Origin: Candidatus Nitrosocosmicus sp.
Lineage (GTDB): Archaea > Thermoproteota > Nitrososphaeria > Nitrososphaerales > Nitrososphaeraceae
Length of the DNA stretch: 64,000 nt
NCBI GenBank assembly: GCA_031177355.1
Contig: JAPSGR010000001.1
Coordinates: 1 to 64,000, forward strand
Direction: 5' to 3'
The notes below the pieces were generated by a model, which had not been told where the DNA came from, ran no database searches, and saw only the letters and a list, made by a program, of their open reading frames with translations. Below are positions 41,668 to 51,628 of this stretch, in pieces (position 1 is the first letter of the stretch; every line of letters begins with the position of its first letter). Made by a program: the position numbers and the translations under genes.

Positions 41668-42531
41668 TTGATTCGTGAACATAATTTTAGTGGCATCTAT
41701 TATCCCAAAGATCACATTAGTTTGATCAAAGGGATTAAGAGATTATTTGAAGATGTCTCTTCCTCTGTAGAGGATAGACATCTTTTAAAAATTATAGAAG
41801 GCTACATTCAGAAAAAAAAAATTTTGAGCTTTGTAGTTCCACACGGGTCTTATAGATATTCAGGCATCGCTTCGGCATTTGCATACTCATTGATTAAAAG
41901 GTTAGAGTGTAGTAATTTTATCATCCTTTCCTCTGATCATAGAGGAACAAGTCCGGGGATTTCGGTGACTGATAATCAATATTGGAATACTCCATTAGGT
42001 AAAGTAAAGATTGACACTTCAATGTTAAATGATTTACTCAAAAAATGCGACGATGGATTTGCACAATTAGATTCTTTTTCTTTTGAGATAGATCATACCA
42101 TAGAAACCCATCTTCCTTTTATTCAATCAATGCATAAGGATAACGTGAGTTTCCTTCCTGTAATTCAAAAAAATCAGGACAAAGAAACATCGATGCAGTT
42201 AGGTAGGTTATTGTCTACTATTTTACCCTCGGATCGAAGGGTGATATTGATCTCTACGTCTAATCTTACTCATTACTTAAACTATGATGAATGCTACAAA
42301 ATTGATAGAGAAATCTTATCTGAGGTACTTAGTATGAATATTGATTCCTTTTATCGGGTTATGGAAAATTATTCTAATATAGTATGTGGTTATGGATGCA
42401 TTGCGTCTACAATGGAATTTTCAAAAATAGTAGGTAATTCTGATGCTATACTCTTAAAACACATGACAAGCGGTGATACAGATGGAAATAAATCTTCTGT
42501 TGTTGGGTATGCATCAACGGTAATGGTATGA
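41668..42531 (+). CDS. MEMO family protein
   Basis: A 287-residue protein of the MEMO group, related in fold to class III extradiol dioxygenases. VVPHGSYRYSGIASAFAYSLI carries the first His, SSDHRGTSPGISVTD the second His (SDH), and ETHLPFIQ the third region; together they match the non-haem iron or copper site. Its chemical role is uncertain: human MEMO1 has been proposed as a redox enzyme and metal-binding protein. Its place between rpsB and mevalonate kinase is conserved in archaea. The start is TTG 41668. The stop overlaps the mvk start by 4 bp (ATGA). Confidence 0.9.
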   Translation: MIREHNFSGIYYPKDHISLIKGIKRLFEDVSSSVEDRHLLKIIEGYIQKKKILSFVVPHGSYRYSGIASAFAYSLIKRLECSNFIILSSDHRGTSPGISVTDNQYWNTPLGKVKIDTSMLNDLLKKCDDGFAQLDSFSFEIDHTIETHLPFIQSMHKDNVSFLPVIQKNQDKETSMQLGRLLSTILPSDRRVILISTSNLTHYLNYDECYKIDREILSEVLSMNIDSFYRVMENYSNIVCGYGCIASTMEFSKIVGNSDAILLKHMTSGDTDGNKSSVVGYASTVMV

Positions 42532-43610
42532 TAACCTCAATGGAAAATTCATTAAACAAATCGAGTATTGACAAATCATATCAGGTAGTAAAAGCCATTG
42601 CTCCAGGTAAAATTATACTATTTGGTGAACATTTTGTTGTCTATGGTTTTCCTTCACTAATTGCTTCAATTGAAAAATTCTTTAATGTAACGATTCAACT
42701 CTTTCCAAACAGTAACCGGAAGATAAGAATAGAATCTAACTTAGGATTTACGTCAGTTAAGCATGGAGCAGAAATTATGTTGACACCTTCATCACTCCGA
42801 TCAAAATTTGATGACATTGTCTCAAAACTCTATAAAGTAATAGACCATTTGAACAGCTATCAAAGCGTTACTACCAATACTCTACCACCAGGGCCTCATA
42901 ACATGAAGGATTTAATCATCCAATTAAATTCTGAATTACCATTAGGCGGTGGATTAGGATCCTCCTCAGCATTTTGTGTAGCACTATCTGGCTCCCTCTA
43001 CTACGCGTATCACAGAACGTTAAACAAAAATGAAATTTGTTTTCAAGCAATAAATGCAGAAAAATTGATCAATAGGAACACATCCGGAGCTGATTGTAAT
43101 ACTTGTTTATTTGGAGGTTTGGGGGTTTTTGAAAAAAAGAGCGGATTCAGAAGAATTTCTGCAAATCTGGATGATCTTGAGTTTTTGATAATCGATACTG
43201 GTGAAGCACATGATACTTACTCTATGATTGAAAGAGTATCAAAATTTAGAAAAAATAATAAAGAGTTATTTGGTGAACTATGCAATTCCTATATGCAGAT
43301 CTATCAGAAAGGTCTTAGATCAATTGAAAAAAATGATTTGCATCGTTTGGGTTCTTTACTCAACCAAAATCATGAATTACTTTTAACAATGTCAATTTCT
43401 AATACAATAATAGATAAAATCGTTGAGGTTTGTAATGCCCATGGGGCGTTAGGGACAAAAATAACGGGAGCAGGAGGTGGAGGATGCATCCTTTCATTAA
43501 TAGATAGAAAAGAACAATCGTCAGAAAAAAAATTATTAGAGCGATTAGAGACCTTAGGAGTGAAACACTTTTTTGCGAAAGTTGATAAATTTGGTTTAAG
43601 GTTAGTATGA
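42528..43610 (+). CDS. mvk: Mevalonate kinase
   Basis: A 360-residue GHMP kinase that phosphorylates mevalonate. Motif 1 is APGKIILFGEHFVVYG, motif 2 (ATP loop) is LPLGGGLGSSSAFC at about 137-150, and motif 3 is GTKITGAGGGGCILSL at about 305-320. The catalytic Asp is in NTSGADCNTC. It takes part in isoprenoid synthesis with ipk and fni downstream. ATG 42528 overlaps the MEMO stop; ATG 42540 is an alternative. Confidence 0.95.
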   Translation: MITSMENSLNKSSIDKSYQVVKAIAPGKIILFGEHFVVYGFPSLIASIEKFFNVTIQLFPNSNRKIRIESNLGFTSVKHGAEIMLTPSSLRSKFDDIVSKLYKVIDHLNSYQSVTTNTLPPGPHNMKDLIIQLNSELPLGGGLGSSSAFCVALSGSLYYAYHRTLNKNEICFQAINAEKLINRNTSGADCNTCLFGGLGVFEKKSGFRRISANLDDLEFLIIDTGEAHDTYSMIERVSKFRKNNKELFGELCNSYMQIYQKGLRSIEKNDLHRLGSLLNQNHELLLTMSISNTIIDKIVEVCNAHGALGTKITGAGGGGCILSLIDRKEQSSEKKLLERLETLGVKHFFAKVDKFGLRLV

Positions 43611-43832
43611 TCTATGGACTGCGAACCGCATAGTTTTGTTATGGAGTAAAATATCTCTTAGGAAACAAAACTGACCTTAATTATTAGAGATTTTTTCACC
43701 GGAAGTTAATCTAAGTCATTAAGTTAAAGTTAATATGATTTCATTTAGATTTCAATATCTCTTAATACTATCTCTAGTTCTCCAACAAACACACAATTAA
43801 TAGTGTCTTGGATTTCACTAATTCCATAAGTC

Positions 43833-44654
43833 ATGGTTAACTCCAATTTGGTTATAATAAAGATGGGTGGATCAGTAATTACATTCAAAGATAAACCTTT
43901 GATGCCAAACATAGATGGGATTGAGAAAATTGCAAATGTTGTAACGGAACTTAGAAAGAGATATAAGATTATTATCGTTCACGGTGGAGGTTCATTTGGA
44001 CATTATTGGTCCGTAAAATATGATATGCATACCAAACCATTTCCTTATTCGGACGAAGGTATTGCAGTAGTACACGAGTCCATGATAAAATTAAATCATA
44101 TTTTGATTGATAGGTTTATTAAATTCAACATGAAACCCTACACATTACAGCCTTCTACTTTCGTGCATAATGGGATGGCCGATTTGAATAGAGTAAATGA
44201 ATTTGTGAATATAATGACTGATAATGATTTGATACCCGTTACATTTGGAGATGTAATTCATACTTCAGGAAACAATTTTTCTATACTTTCCGGTGATACT
44301 ATCATGTCTATGCTAAGCACAATGTTACATCCGCAGTATTGCATCTTTACAACAAATGTAGATGGATTATTTGGTGATTTTGAGAAAGGAGATCTAATAC
44401 CAAAAATATACTTAGATGAGAACGGTGAATTTATTAGCTCTAAAGGCAATACTTGCAGCAGTGTCAAAACCTCCAATTCATCTTTTGATGTAACTGGAGG
44501 AATGAAGAGAAAAATTTTTGAAGCAATCCGTATTGTCAAATCTGGCTCTCCAGTGTATCTAGTAAATGGCTTCAAGCCAGAAAGGATATTAGATATAATT
44601 AATAACCGTGATTATATTGGCACATGTATAAGACTCGATCAACAAGTCAAATAA
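43833..44654 (+). CDS. ipk: Isopentenyl phosphate kinase
   Basis: A 273-residue amino-acid-kinase-fold enzyme that converts isopentenyl phosphate to IPP in the archaeal mevalonate pathway. The ATP-binding KMGGSVITFKDKP opens the protein. HGGGSFGHYWS contains the catalytic His that distinguishes IPK from other members. The end is GSPVYLVNGFKPERI. It is separated from mvk by 222 bp with no credible gene, so it may have its own promoter. ATG 43833. Confidence 0.95.
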   Translation: MVNSNLVIIKMGGSVITFKDKPLMPNIDGIEKIANVVTELRKRYKIIIVHGGGSFGHYWSVKYDMHTKPFPYSDEGIAVVHESMIKLNHILIDRFIKFNMKPYTLQPSTFVHNGMADLNRVNEFVNIMTDNDLIPVTFGDVIHTSGNNFSILSGDTIMSMLSTMLHPQYCIFTTNVDGLFGDFEKGDLIPKIYLDENGEFISSKGNTCSSVKTSNSSFDVTGGMKRKIFEAIRIVKSGSPVYLVNGFKPERILDIINNRDYIGTCIRLDQQVK

Positions 44655-44681
44655 GTCTTAAATTTACATACTATAAATGAC

Positions 44682-45809
44682 ATGATAAAAACAAGCAGAG
44701 ATGACCCTAACCTCTATTCCGAAGATCAAACTGAACAAATAAGAAAACGAAAGAAGGAAGGGATAGACATACCTTTAAAGGAACAAGTCCAAGGGAAAGA
44801 AAACTCTACTCTATTTGAGGAAATTCTATATCTTCACAATGCCTTACCTGAGGTTGATTATGACCAAATTGATATAACCACAACCTTCTTAAATAAAAAA
44901 TTCTCTGCACCTTTAATCATCGATTCCATGACTGGAGGGACTGATGAAGCCCTATTAATTAACAAGAGATTAGGGCAGGTTGCTGAAAAATTTGGACTTG
45001 GCATGGGTCTGGGTAGTCAAAGAGCCGGACTAAGAAGTGATAAACTAGTAGAAAGCTATTCTGTTGCTAGAAGAGTGGCTCCCAACGCATTTTTGATAGC
45101 AAATATAGGTGGAGCGCAATTGGCAGAGGGGTTGTCAAAAGAAGATGTAAAACGCATCATAAAAATGATAGATGCAAATGCTTTAGCAATACATTTAAAC
45201 CCGTTACAAGAGCTCATCCAGCCCGAAGGTGAACCCCGATTTTCCGGAATATCAAATAAGATATCTGATATAGTAAAAGAGATAGACATTCCTATAATAG
45301 TTAAAGAAGTCGGATCAGGAATATCGCCTCAAGTTGCGATCCAATTACAACAAGTTGGCGTAAAATCGATAAATGTCGCTGGATCTGGTGGGACAAGCTG
45401 GGCAGGCATAGAAAAAATAAGGGCAGACAATGTAAACAACTATATCAAGTCCAATTTAGGGGAACTTTTTTGGGATTGGGGAATTCCTACAGCATTAAGC
45501 ATAATCTTGGTATCCAGAGTTGTAAAAATACCAATTATAGCGTCTGGTGGCATAAGAAATGGTTTGGAAATTGCGAAATCCTTAAGCTTGGGTGCACATA
45601 TGTGTGCTATGGCATATCCATTTCTTAGGGCCGCGGCAGAATCTGATTCTGCCCTAGAAGACTTTACCCAGCTTGTTCTGGCTCAGTTGAAAGGAACAAT
45701 GTTCTTAGTAGGCGCTTTAAACCTGGTAGAAATGAGAAATACAAGATATATATTGAAAGATAAATTAGCAAGTATATTGAATGGTTATGAGCTCAGCAGA
45801 CGTAGTTAA
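44682..45809 (+). CDS. fni: Isopentenyl-diphosphate delta-isomerase, type 2 (FMN-dependent)
   Basis: A 375-residue TIM-barrel flavoenzyme that interconverts IPP and DMAPP. The start RKRKKEGIDIPLKEQVQ, the DSMTGGTDEA loop, the GLGSQRAGL segment, LAIHLNPLQE with the catalytic Gln, VAGSGGTSWAGIE and the phosphate-binding ASGGIRNGLEIAKSLSLGAHMCAMAYPFL are all family landmarks. The start is ATG 44682. It overlaps the prenyl synthase gene downstream by 29 bp. Confidence 0.95.
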   Translation: MIKTSRDDPNLYSEDQTEQIRKRKKEGIDIPLKEQVQGKENSTLFEEILYLHNALPEVDYDQIDITTTFLNKKFSAPLIIDSMTGGTDEALLINKRLGQVAEKFGLGMGLGSQRAGLRSDKLVESYSVARRVAPNAFLIANIGGAQLAEGLSKEDVKRIIKMIDANALAIHLNPLQELIQPEGEPRFSGISNKISDIVKEIDIPIIVKEVGSGISPQVAIQLQQVGVKSINVAGSGGTSWAGIEKIRADNVNNYIKSNLGELFWDWGIPTALSIILVSRVVKIPIIASGGIRNGLEIAKSLSLGAHMCAMAYPFLRAAAESDSALEDFTQLVLAQLKGTMFLVGALNLVEMRNTRYILKDKLASILNGYELSRRS

Positions 45810-46794
45810 TGAAATTAATCTCATTGCTTCTGAAATAAATAAATTTATTCTTGAAAACATTTCTGGTGAGCCTACTGACTTGTATCAATCCTCATTACAT
45901 TACATTAAAAGTGGAGGGAAAAGACTACGCCCATTTATGGCAGTAAAATCAAATGAGTTATTTGGCGGTACCTTAGAATTATCCCTTCCTGCTGCCTCGG
46001 CAGTTGAATTGGTACATAATTTCACTCTAGTCCATGATGATATAATGGACAACGACAATATTCGTCATAATGTAACAACAGTTCATAGACAATATGGCAT
46101 TCCTTTAGCTATCCTGTCAGGCGATGTCCTATTTTCAAAGGCTTTTCATATGATTTCGCTTTTGGGCAAGAAAGCAGGAATAAATGAATCAACTTTGCTA
46201 AAGATGGTAGAGTTGTTATCATCCTCATGCATTGATGTTTGTGAAGGCCAGTCAATGGATATTCGAATGGCTCAAGACAGGGAATTTTCATCTCAAGATT
46301 ATTACATAAAAATGATTGAAAAAAAGACTGCAGCGTTATTTAGAGTTTCCTGTGAGTTAGGAACACTTTCATCGCCCAATTTTGTACAACAGGATTTAAA
46401 GAATATGTCTGGATTTGGACAAAAAATAGGAATTTCATTTCAGCTTGTTGATGATCTGATTGGCATATATGGGGATTCGAATGTAACTGGAAAGTTTGTA
46501 GGCAATGATATAAGGGAGGGAAAAAAGACTCTGCCAATATTGATGGCTTTAGAACGTCTTGATTCTCATGACAGGGATTTACTACAAAAAGTATTTGGTA
46601 AAAAGGATGCTGCAGATTTAGAAATTAGACAAATAGTGGATAAAATAGCCAAACTAAACATCGATAAAGAAATACGCAGAATAGCCAATGATTATACTCA
46701 AAAAGCATTTGAACATCTTCACAGCTATGTAGGTTTAAAGGCTAAGGAATCATTGGAAAATTCTGCAAAGTATATTGTAGAACGGAGCCTTTAA
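45781..46794 (+). CDS. idsA: Geranylgeranyl diphosphate synthase-type prenyltransferase
   Basis: A 337-residue trans-prenyltransferase that condenses IPP units onto DMAPP. The first Asp-rich motif is LVHDDIMDND (DDxxD) and the second is FQLVDDLIGIYGD. KSGGKRLRPFMAVKS contains the IPP-binding Lys and Arg. Small residues before the first motif (AVELVHNFT) would allow C20 products, as needed for archaeal lipids. ATG 45781 overlaps fni by 29 bp; ATG 45787 (MSSADV) may be the real start. Confidence 0.9.
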   Translation: MVMSSADVVNEINLIASEINKFILENISGEPTDLYQSSLHYIKSGGKRLRPFMAVKSNELFGGTLELSLPAASAVELVHNFTLVHDDIMDNDNIRHNVTTVHRQYGIPLAILSGDVLFSKAFHMISLLGKKAGINESTLLKMVELLSSSCIDVCEGQSMDIRMAQDREFSSQDYYIKMIEKKTAALFRVSCELGTLSSPNFVQQDLKNMSGFGQKIGISFQLVDDLIGIYGDSNVTGKFVGNDIREGKKTLPILMALERLDSHDRDLLQKVFGKKDAADLEIRQIVDKIAKLNIDKEIRRIANDYTQKAFEHLHSYVGLKAKESLENSAKYIVERSL

Positions 46795-46800
46795 TCCACA

Positions 46801-48669
46801 TTGATATTGGATGAAAAATTTGTTAATACTATCAAACTAATAGCTTTGAAAAATGCTATAGAGTTTGATAACAATATAAAACCAGATGTTGTAATTTCAA
46901 GAGCCTTCTCTTTTTCTAAATTCATAATCGGTGATAATCATGACTTAAAAAGTTACATTCCTGAAATTAAAGCAATTGTCTCAGAACTACAAAAACTTTC
47001 CGTTGATGACAAGAAGGAGTTATATGCAGATATCTTGTCTAGAAAGAATGATTACCTGAGAGAGAACGAGAAATATAGAAATGGAAAACGACATCAAGCT
47101 CCGGAGGGTAAAATAAAACAGAAAACCGAAATCGATGCAGCAATATCCAAACCGAAAGAACAATTATTAGAATTCGGTTTACCGATCTTAGATGGTGCAG
47201 TAGAAGGTAACGTAATAACTAGATTTCCACCAGAACCAAATGGTTATCCTCATATCGGGCATGCAAAAGCTGCTGTAATCGATGAAGAATACGCAAAAAA
47301 ATATAATGGAAAATTGATCCTCAGGTATGACGATACAAATCCTTTGAAAGAAAAACTTGAATATTATGATGCAATTAAGGAGGGAATAGACTGGCTAGGT
47401 GTAAAGCCTCAAATAATCAAAAACACATCTGATGATATTGAAAAGTTGTATGACTATGCAAAGAAATTGATCCGCAAAAATTTTGCATATGTCTGTGATT
47501 GTTCTCCGGAAACGATAAAGAAAAATCGTATCAATTCTATCGTATGTGATTGTACTTTAAATTCAATAGACAAGAACCTAAGATCGTTTGAATTAATGGT
47601 AAATGGAAATTATAGCAAAGGGGCCTCAGCAATATTAAGGTATAGAGGTAACATGTCGAGCCTAAATACCGCCATGAGGGACCCAACCTTGTTTAGAATT
47701 ATAAAAGGTGGTAACCATCCTAAAGTCGGTTCAAAGTATACTCTGTGGCCAACCTATGATTTCGCCGCTCCAATCGAGGATAGTCTTGACGGTGTTACAC
47801 ATGCTCTAAGGACTAAAGAATACGAGCTAAGAAATGATCTGTATTACTCTATCTTAGACAATTTAGATCTTCCAAAACCAAAATTAATCGAATTTTCTCG
47901 TCTTGAATTCGAAGGGATCCCTGTTTCCAAACGAAAGATTACCCCTCTAATTGAACAGGGGATCATTAAAAGATGGGATGATCCAAGACTTCCTACTCTT
48001 ATGGGCCTTAGAAGGAGAGGAATCTTGCCTGAAGCAATCCGAAAATTTGTATTATCGCTAAGTATCACGTTATCTGAAACCAAACCTTCAATAGAAATTC
48101 TCGAATCGTTCAACAGAAAGCTGCTTGATCCGATATCGCCGAGATTGTTTTTTGTTAAGGATCCTGTGAGAGTTTTCATAAAATACCTTGATGCCGAGTC
48201 GGTAGAGATTAAAAATCACCCAACTTTAGACATGGGAAAAAGAAGGGTTCACTTCGAAAATATAATTTATATATCTAACGATGATGCAATTAGAATTAAA
48301 ATCGGAGATACACTAAGATTAATGGACTTATGCAACATAGAAATTTTAAGGATTGAACAATCAGGGGATGATGATAAAGTTGGAAATCCTGACAATAAGA
48401 TTATTTATGCTTTAAACAAGGGAAATGAAGTGAATCACAAAATACCCAAGATTCAATGGGTATCAGAAAAAGATCAAATACAATACAAGATTCTAAGACC
48501 TTTGCCTTTGTATAGCGGGGATAAATATAATGAAAATAATTTAGTCATTGATACTGGAGTTGCAGAATCTTTTATCTCAAAATTACAAACAGGTGCTCCG
48601 TTTCAGTTCGTAAGATATGGATTTTGCAGAATAGATGATCAAACAACTGCAATATTCACGCATAGGTGA
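46801..48669 (+). CDS. gltX: Glutamate--tRNA ligase (archaeal type)
   Basis: A 622-residue class Ic synthetase. The N-terminal 135 residues form the extra domain found in archaeal GluRS and eukaryotic GlnRS/GluRS. HIGH is exact (YPHIGHAKAAV, 151-154) and the KMSKS motif is VSKRKI. The C-terminal half is the beta-barrel anticodon-binding domain of archaeal and eukaryotic type, not the bacterial helical type. It charges tRNA-Glu, and in archaea usually also tRNA-Gln for later amidation. The start is TTG 46801, 6 bp after the prenyl synthase stop. Confidence 0.95.
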   Translation: MILDEKFVNTIKLIALKNAIEFDNNIKPDVVISRAFSFSKFIIGDNHDLKSYIPEIKAIVSELQKLSVDDKKELYADILSRKNDYLRENEKYRNGKRHQAPEGKIKQKTEIDAAISKPKEQLLEFGLPILDGAVEGNVITRFPPEPNGYPHIGHAKAAVIDEEYAKKYNGKLILRYDDTNPLKEKLEYYDAIKEGIDWLGVKPQIIKNTSDDIEKLYDYAKKLIRKNFAYVCDCSPETIKKNRINSIVCDCTLNSIDKNLRSFELMVNGNYSKGASAILRYRGNMSSLNTAMRDPTLFRIIKGGNHPKVGSKYTLWPTYDFAAPIEDSLDGVTHALRTKEYELRNDLYYSILDNLDLPKPKLIEFSRLEFEGIPVSKRKITPLIEQGIIKRWDDPRLPTLMGLRRRGILPEAIRKFVLSLSITLSETKPSIEILESFNRKLLDPISPRLFFVKDPVRVFIKYLDAESVEIKNHPTLDMGKRRVHFENIIYISNDDAIRIKIGDTLRLMDLCNIEILRIEQSGDDDKVGNPDNKIIYALNKGNEVNHKIPKIQWVSEKDQIQYKILRPLPLYSGDKYNENNLVIDTGVAESFISKLQTGAPFQFVRYGFCRIDDQTTAIFTHR

Positions 48670-48677
48670 TAAAACTC

Positions 48678-49547
48678 ATGAAAATAGCAAGAATTAGATT
48701 AAAAAATTCGATGGAATCGTATGGTATAGTTTCTGACGATGGTCAGAAAATTATTACAAAAGAACAAATTCAGGAAGAAACTGGAATCCCCATACCACCT
48801 AGGATAAAGGAATTTTTATTTGGAGGTTGGATATCCGAGGTCAGAGAAGTGGGTAAAAATCTTCAATTTAAAATGCCTTTGTCAGAAGTTGAATTGTTGG
48901 CTCCCCTTCCTAACCCTCCTAAAATTATATGCCTTGCCTTCAATTATTACGACCACGCAAGAGATGCGGGACTAACTCCCTCTGAAGAACCTGTCATCTT
49001 TTTGAAACCTCGCACTGCTCTAAATTCGCCTCATGGCGATGTAATCTCACCATCTTACGTTAAAAGGCTTGACTATGAAGCTGAAATAGCTGTTGTAATA
49101 GGCTCACGTGTAAAAAAAATTTCCGAGGAAGAATCATTAGATGCGGTTTTCGGATATATGATATTTCATGATGTCTCTGCCCGTGATATCCAGTTTAGAG
49201 ACAAGCAATTTACCAGAGGGAAAAGTATAGATACATTTGCACCATGTGGTCCTTGGATAACTACAAAAGATGAGATTAAAGATCCTCAAAACTTGCGCAT
49301 TACTACTAAAGTAAATGGTGAGACTAGGCAGAATTCTTCAAGTAGTAATATGGTGATCCCAATTCGTAAAATAATATCTTCTCTGAGTAATCTAATTACT
49401 ATAGAACCTGGTGACATCATATCTACTGGCACTCCAGCGGGCGTGGCCATGTCTATGAAGGAACCTCGTTACCTCAAACATGAGGATATAGTAGAGATTT
49501 CGATCGAAGGATTGGGAACCATACAAAATAGGATCTTATTTAACTAG
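48678..49547 (+). CDS. Fumarylacetoacetate hydrolase (FAH) family protein
   Basis: A 289-residue protein from ATG 48678 (MKIARIRLKNSMESYGIV); a GTG at 48666 overlapping the gltX stop would add four residues. The metal-binding FAH site is E-x-E plus D: DYEAEIAVVIG, then GYMIFHDVSARDIQ, with FLKPRTALNSPHGDVI upstream and the Thr/Gly end GDIISTGTPAGVAMSM. Family members are acylpyruvate hydrolases, oxaloacetate decarboxylases or FAH; the substrate cannot be chosen. It is the last gene of the long operon. Confidence 0.9.
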   Translation: MKIARIRLKNSMESYGIVSDDGQKIITKEQIQEETGIPIPPRIKEFLFGGWISEVREVGKNLQFKMPLSEVELLAPLPNPPKIICLAFNYYDHARDAGLTPSEEPVIFLKPRTALNSPHGDVISPSYVKRLDYEAEIAVVIGSRVKKISEEESLDAVFGYMIFHDVSARDIQFRDKQFTRGKSIDTFAPCGPWITTKDEIKDPQNLRITTKVNGETRQNSSSSNMVIPIRKIISSLSNLITIEPGDIISTGTPAGVAMSMKEPRYLKHEDIVEISIEGLGTIQNRILFN

Positions 49548-49627
49548 ATTAAATTAGTTTCGGAGCGTGACAGGGGAACAATCTATTGGTTTAAAACAAA
49601 CTAGAGAAGAATTTAAGTACTGTTAAA

Positions 49628-49948
49628 TCAGTTTATCGACTTCTTTTTTTTATCGTCTTGGAGGTTAAGTCTTAACTCACTTTCCAAGATAGAAATATAT
49701 TGTTTGTAAATCTCCAATAATTGCTCTCTCACGTTAGCCAACTGCATGGACATATTCAAGGTTTTGATGCAGCTATCTAAAGTTCGTTCTGCAACAAAAT
49801 TTTCCATTTCAAATTTAAATTTCTTTATGATGTCTCGTTGATCATTACTTATTTCTTCTATAGTTTTGGTAATCTGTTGCAAATTTTCATTTAGCAATTT
49901 CATCTCTTTCGGGACATCAGATTGATCTCGCCTTTTTAAAAATATCAA
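49628..49948 (-). CDS. Coiled-coil hypothetical protein (106 aa)
   Basis: A soluble, highly charged, helical protein: MKLLNENLQQITKTIEEISNDQRDIIKKFKFEMENFVAERTLDSCIKTLNMSMQLANVREQLLEIYKQYISILESELRLNL. The heptad pattern runs almost throughout. One Cys. Not recognised; probably an oligomerising or scaffold protein. The start is ATG 49948, or the ATG 16 residues in, which begins MKLLNEN. Confidence 0.55.
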   Translation of the reverse strand: MIFLKRRDQSDVPKEMKLLNENLQQITKTIEEISNDQRDIIKKFKFEMENFVAERTLDSCIKTLNMSMQLANVREQLLEIYKQYISILESELRLNLQDDKKKKSIN

Positions 49949-50040
49949 TACTTAAATAACAATCCATTTTTATTTATTTGTTCAACTTTGTTTAACTTTG
50001 CCCAATATTTTCTCAGTGGAGTTTATTTAATTAAAATTAT

Positions 50041-50259
50041 TTAATGCTGTATATTGATACTATATAATTTTGCATATTTGATACCTAATTCCAGAGTAAT
50101 TGGTGAATCTCTATGTCGGCAATAGATGCTAACTCCATTCTTTGCCTGGATATTTAAAGAGATTAAACCTCCTTCAATTACATGCGATGAACTGTGATTC
50201 CCTATTGTTGAATCTTGCAAAACTATAAAACCACATCGAATGAATATAATATGTAACAT
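50041..50259 (-). CDS. Small hypothetical protein divergent from geranylgeranyl reductase
   Basis: A 72-residue protein (HIIFIRCGFIVLQDSTIGNHSSSHVIEGGLISLNIQAKNGVSIYCRHRDSPITLELGIKYAKLYSI). Mixed strands, two Cys, no signal peptide. The composition supports coding but there is no family match by eye. It starts only 3 bp from the start of the divergent reductase gene, leaving no room for two ordinary promoters, which lowers confidence. Confidence 0.35.
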   Translation of the reverse strand: MLHIIFIRCGFIVLQDSTIGNHSSSHVIEGGLISLNIQAKNGVSIYCRHRDSPITLELGIKYAKLYSINIQH

Positions 50260-50262
50260 TTA

Positions 50263-51459
50263 TTGAAATATGACATTGCTATAGTCGGTGGAGGGCCAGC
50301 AGGATTATCTGCAGCCTATTCTGCATCAAAACAAGGTGCTAAGGTAATTCTGTTCGAAAAAGATCCTTCGTTTGGTCATAACGTTAGGACGAGTGGTGTT
50401 AGCTGGATAAAGGAGATGGAAAAATACGGAATCTCTAGAGAATTTTATAATCCCATAAAAAACTTTTCCTTTATCTCGCCTAATAATGAAGCTAAAATTT
50501 CGGGAAATGATGATACAGCTTGCGTCTTAGACGTTAAAAAAACTTACCAGCTATTAGCTTGCAAAGCCGCAGCTGAAGGCGCTGAATTACTAGTAAAAAG
50601 TCAGGTCACAGAGGTATCTCAAAATCGTGATGATAGAACAAATACTTTAAAGATAGTTACACCTGCAGGTCAAAAATCTGTTGAAGCCACTTTAATTATA
50701 GATGCGTCGGGCTTCAGCAGTTTTGTTGCTAGAAAATTGGGCTATGTTAAGGAATGGCAAAGATACGGTGTAGGCGCTGAATATGAGTGTTATTGTGATA
50801 GTGTTGATAAATCAACATTGACACTTTTGGTTGGGAAAATTTATTCTGACGCTGGATATGCATGGGTTTTCCCGCTGTCTAATAACAGGGTGAGAATTGG
50901 CGTTGGTATAGGAAAGCCTAACTCAAAATTAGATCCAATAAAAAAACTGAATGAATTAACACAAAACAGGATCAAACCATTGGATTCTATGGGTAAAATT
51001 CAACCAATTGAATTCCATTTTGGCTTGATACCTAATCAGGGCTTAAGAACAAAGAGCGTTTTCAATGGGCTAATTTTAGTAGGAGACACAGTAGGGCAGG
51101 CGAATCCCATTGTACTGGAAGGGATACGATATGCCATTGAATTTGGAAGACTTGCTGGAAAAGTGGGCGCAGAATCTCTGGCATATGGTTCTACCGAAAG
51201 CTCTTTAAGATCTTATGAAATAGCAAATAAAACGACTCTTGAGAAGAAAATAAATTCGGCACTTAAAGTACAGTCGCGTTGGCTAAGTCTATCTGATTCT
51301 GAATGGGACAGGGAAATCGATATAATAAAGGAATTAACAATAGACGAGTTTTTAGACTTCATCAAGTCTGAATTTACTCCTTCCAGAATGATCAAAGTTG
51401 CTTTGAATCATCCAAAATTGTTAGCCAAGCAGTTATTTAACCTCGTACTGAACAGATAA
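50263..51459 (+). CDS. Geranylgeranyl reductase family FAD enzyme
   Basis: A 398-residue flavoprotein. The FAD dinucleotide-binding motif is IVGGGPAGLSAAYSASKQGAKVILFEKD at the N-terminus and the second FAD motif is LILVGDTVGQANPIVLEGIRYAIEFGR. This fits the archaeal (di)geranylgeranyl(glycero-phospho)lipid reductases that saturate the isoprenoid chains of membrane lipids. It would complete the C20 lipid pathway encoded at 42.5-46.8 kb. The start is TTG 50263. No Fe-S motif. Other family roles (cofactor side-chain reduction) are possible. Confidence 0.85.
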   Translation: MKYDIAIVGGGPAGLSAAYSASKQGAKVILFEKDPSFGHNVRTSGVSWIKEMEKYGISREFYNPIKNFSFISPNNEAKISGNDDTACVLDVKKTYQLLACKAAAEGAELLVKSQVTEVSQNRDDRTNTLKIVTPAGQKSVEATLIIDASGFSSFVARKLGYVKEWQRYGVGAEYECYCDSVDKSTLTLLVGKIYSDAGYAWVFPLSNNRVRIGVGIGKPNSKLDPIKKLNELTQNRIKPLDSMGKIQPIEFHFGLIPNQGLRTKSVFNGLILVGDTVGQANPIVLEGIRYAIEFGRLAGKVGAESLAYGSTESSLRSYEIANKTTLEKKINSALKVQSRWLSLSDSEWDREIDIIKELTIDEFLDFIKSEFTPSRMIKVALNHPKLLAKQLFNLVLNR

Positions 51460-51597
51460 AACTACGTTGCATGGGATTTGTTGAAAATCCTTCTTCGATT
51501 ATTTGTTTTCAAATCTTCCAACAGATTATAGAACTAGCATGAAATAGGATTTTATTTTATATTAATTCACTTTTGACGCTCATTAAACAATAAGATA

Positions 51598-51604
51598 TTT
51601 ATAT
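51598..51604 (+). promoter_or_regulatory. TATA-like box of the complex I operon
   Basis: TTTATAT is centred about 28 bp before the TTG start of nuoA at 51629, with a purine-rich AAGA just upstream. This is good spacing for a leaderless transcript of the nuoABCDHIJK block. Confidence 0.55.
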
Positions 51605-51628
51605 CTACAATTCTCAGCCACTTTTAAT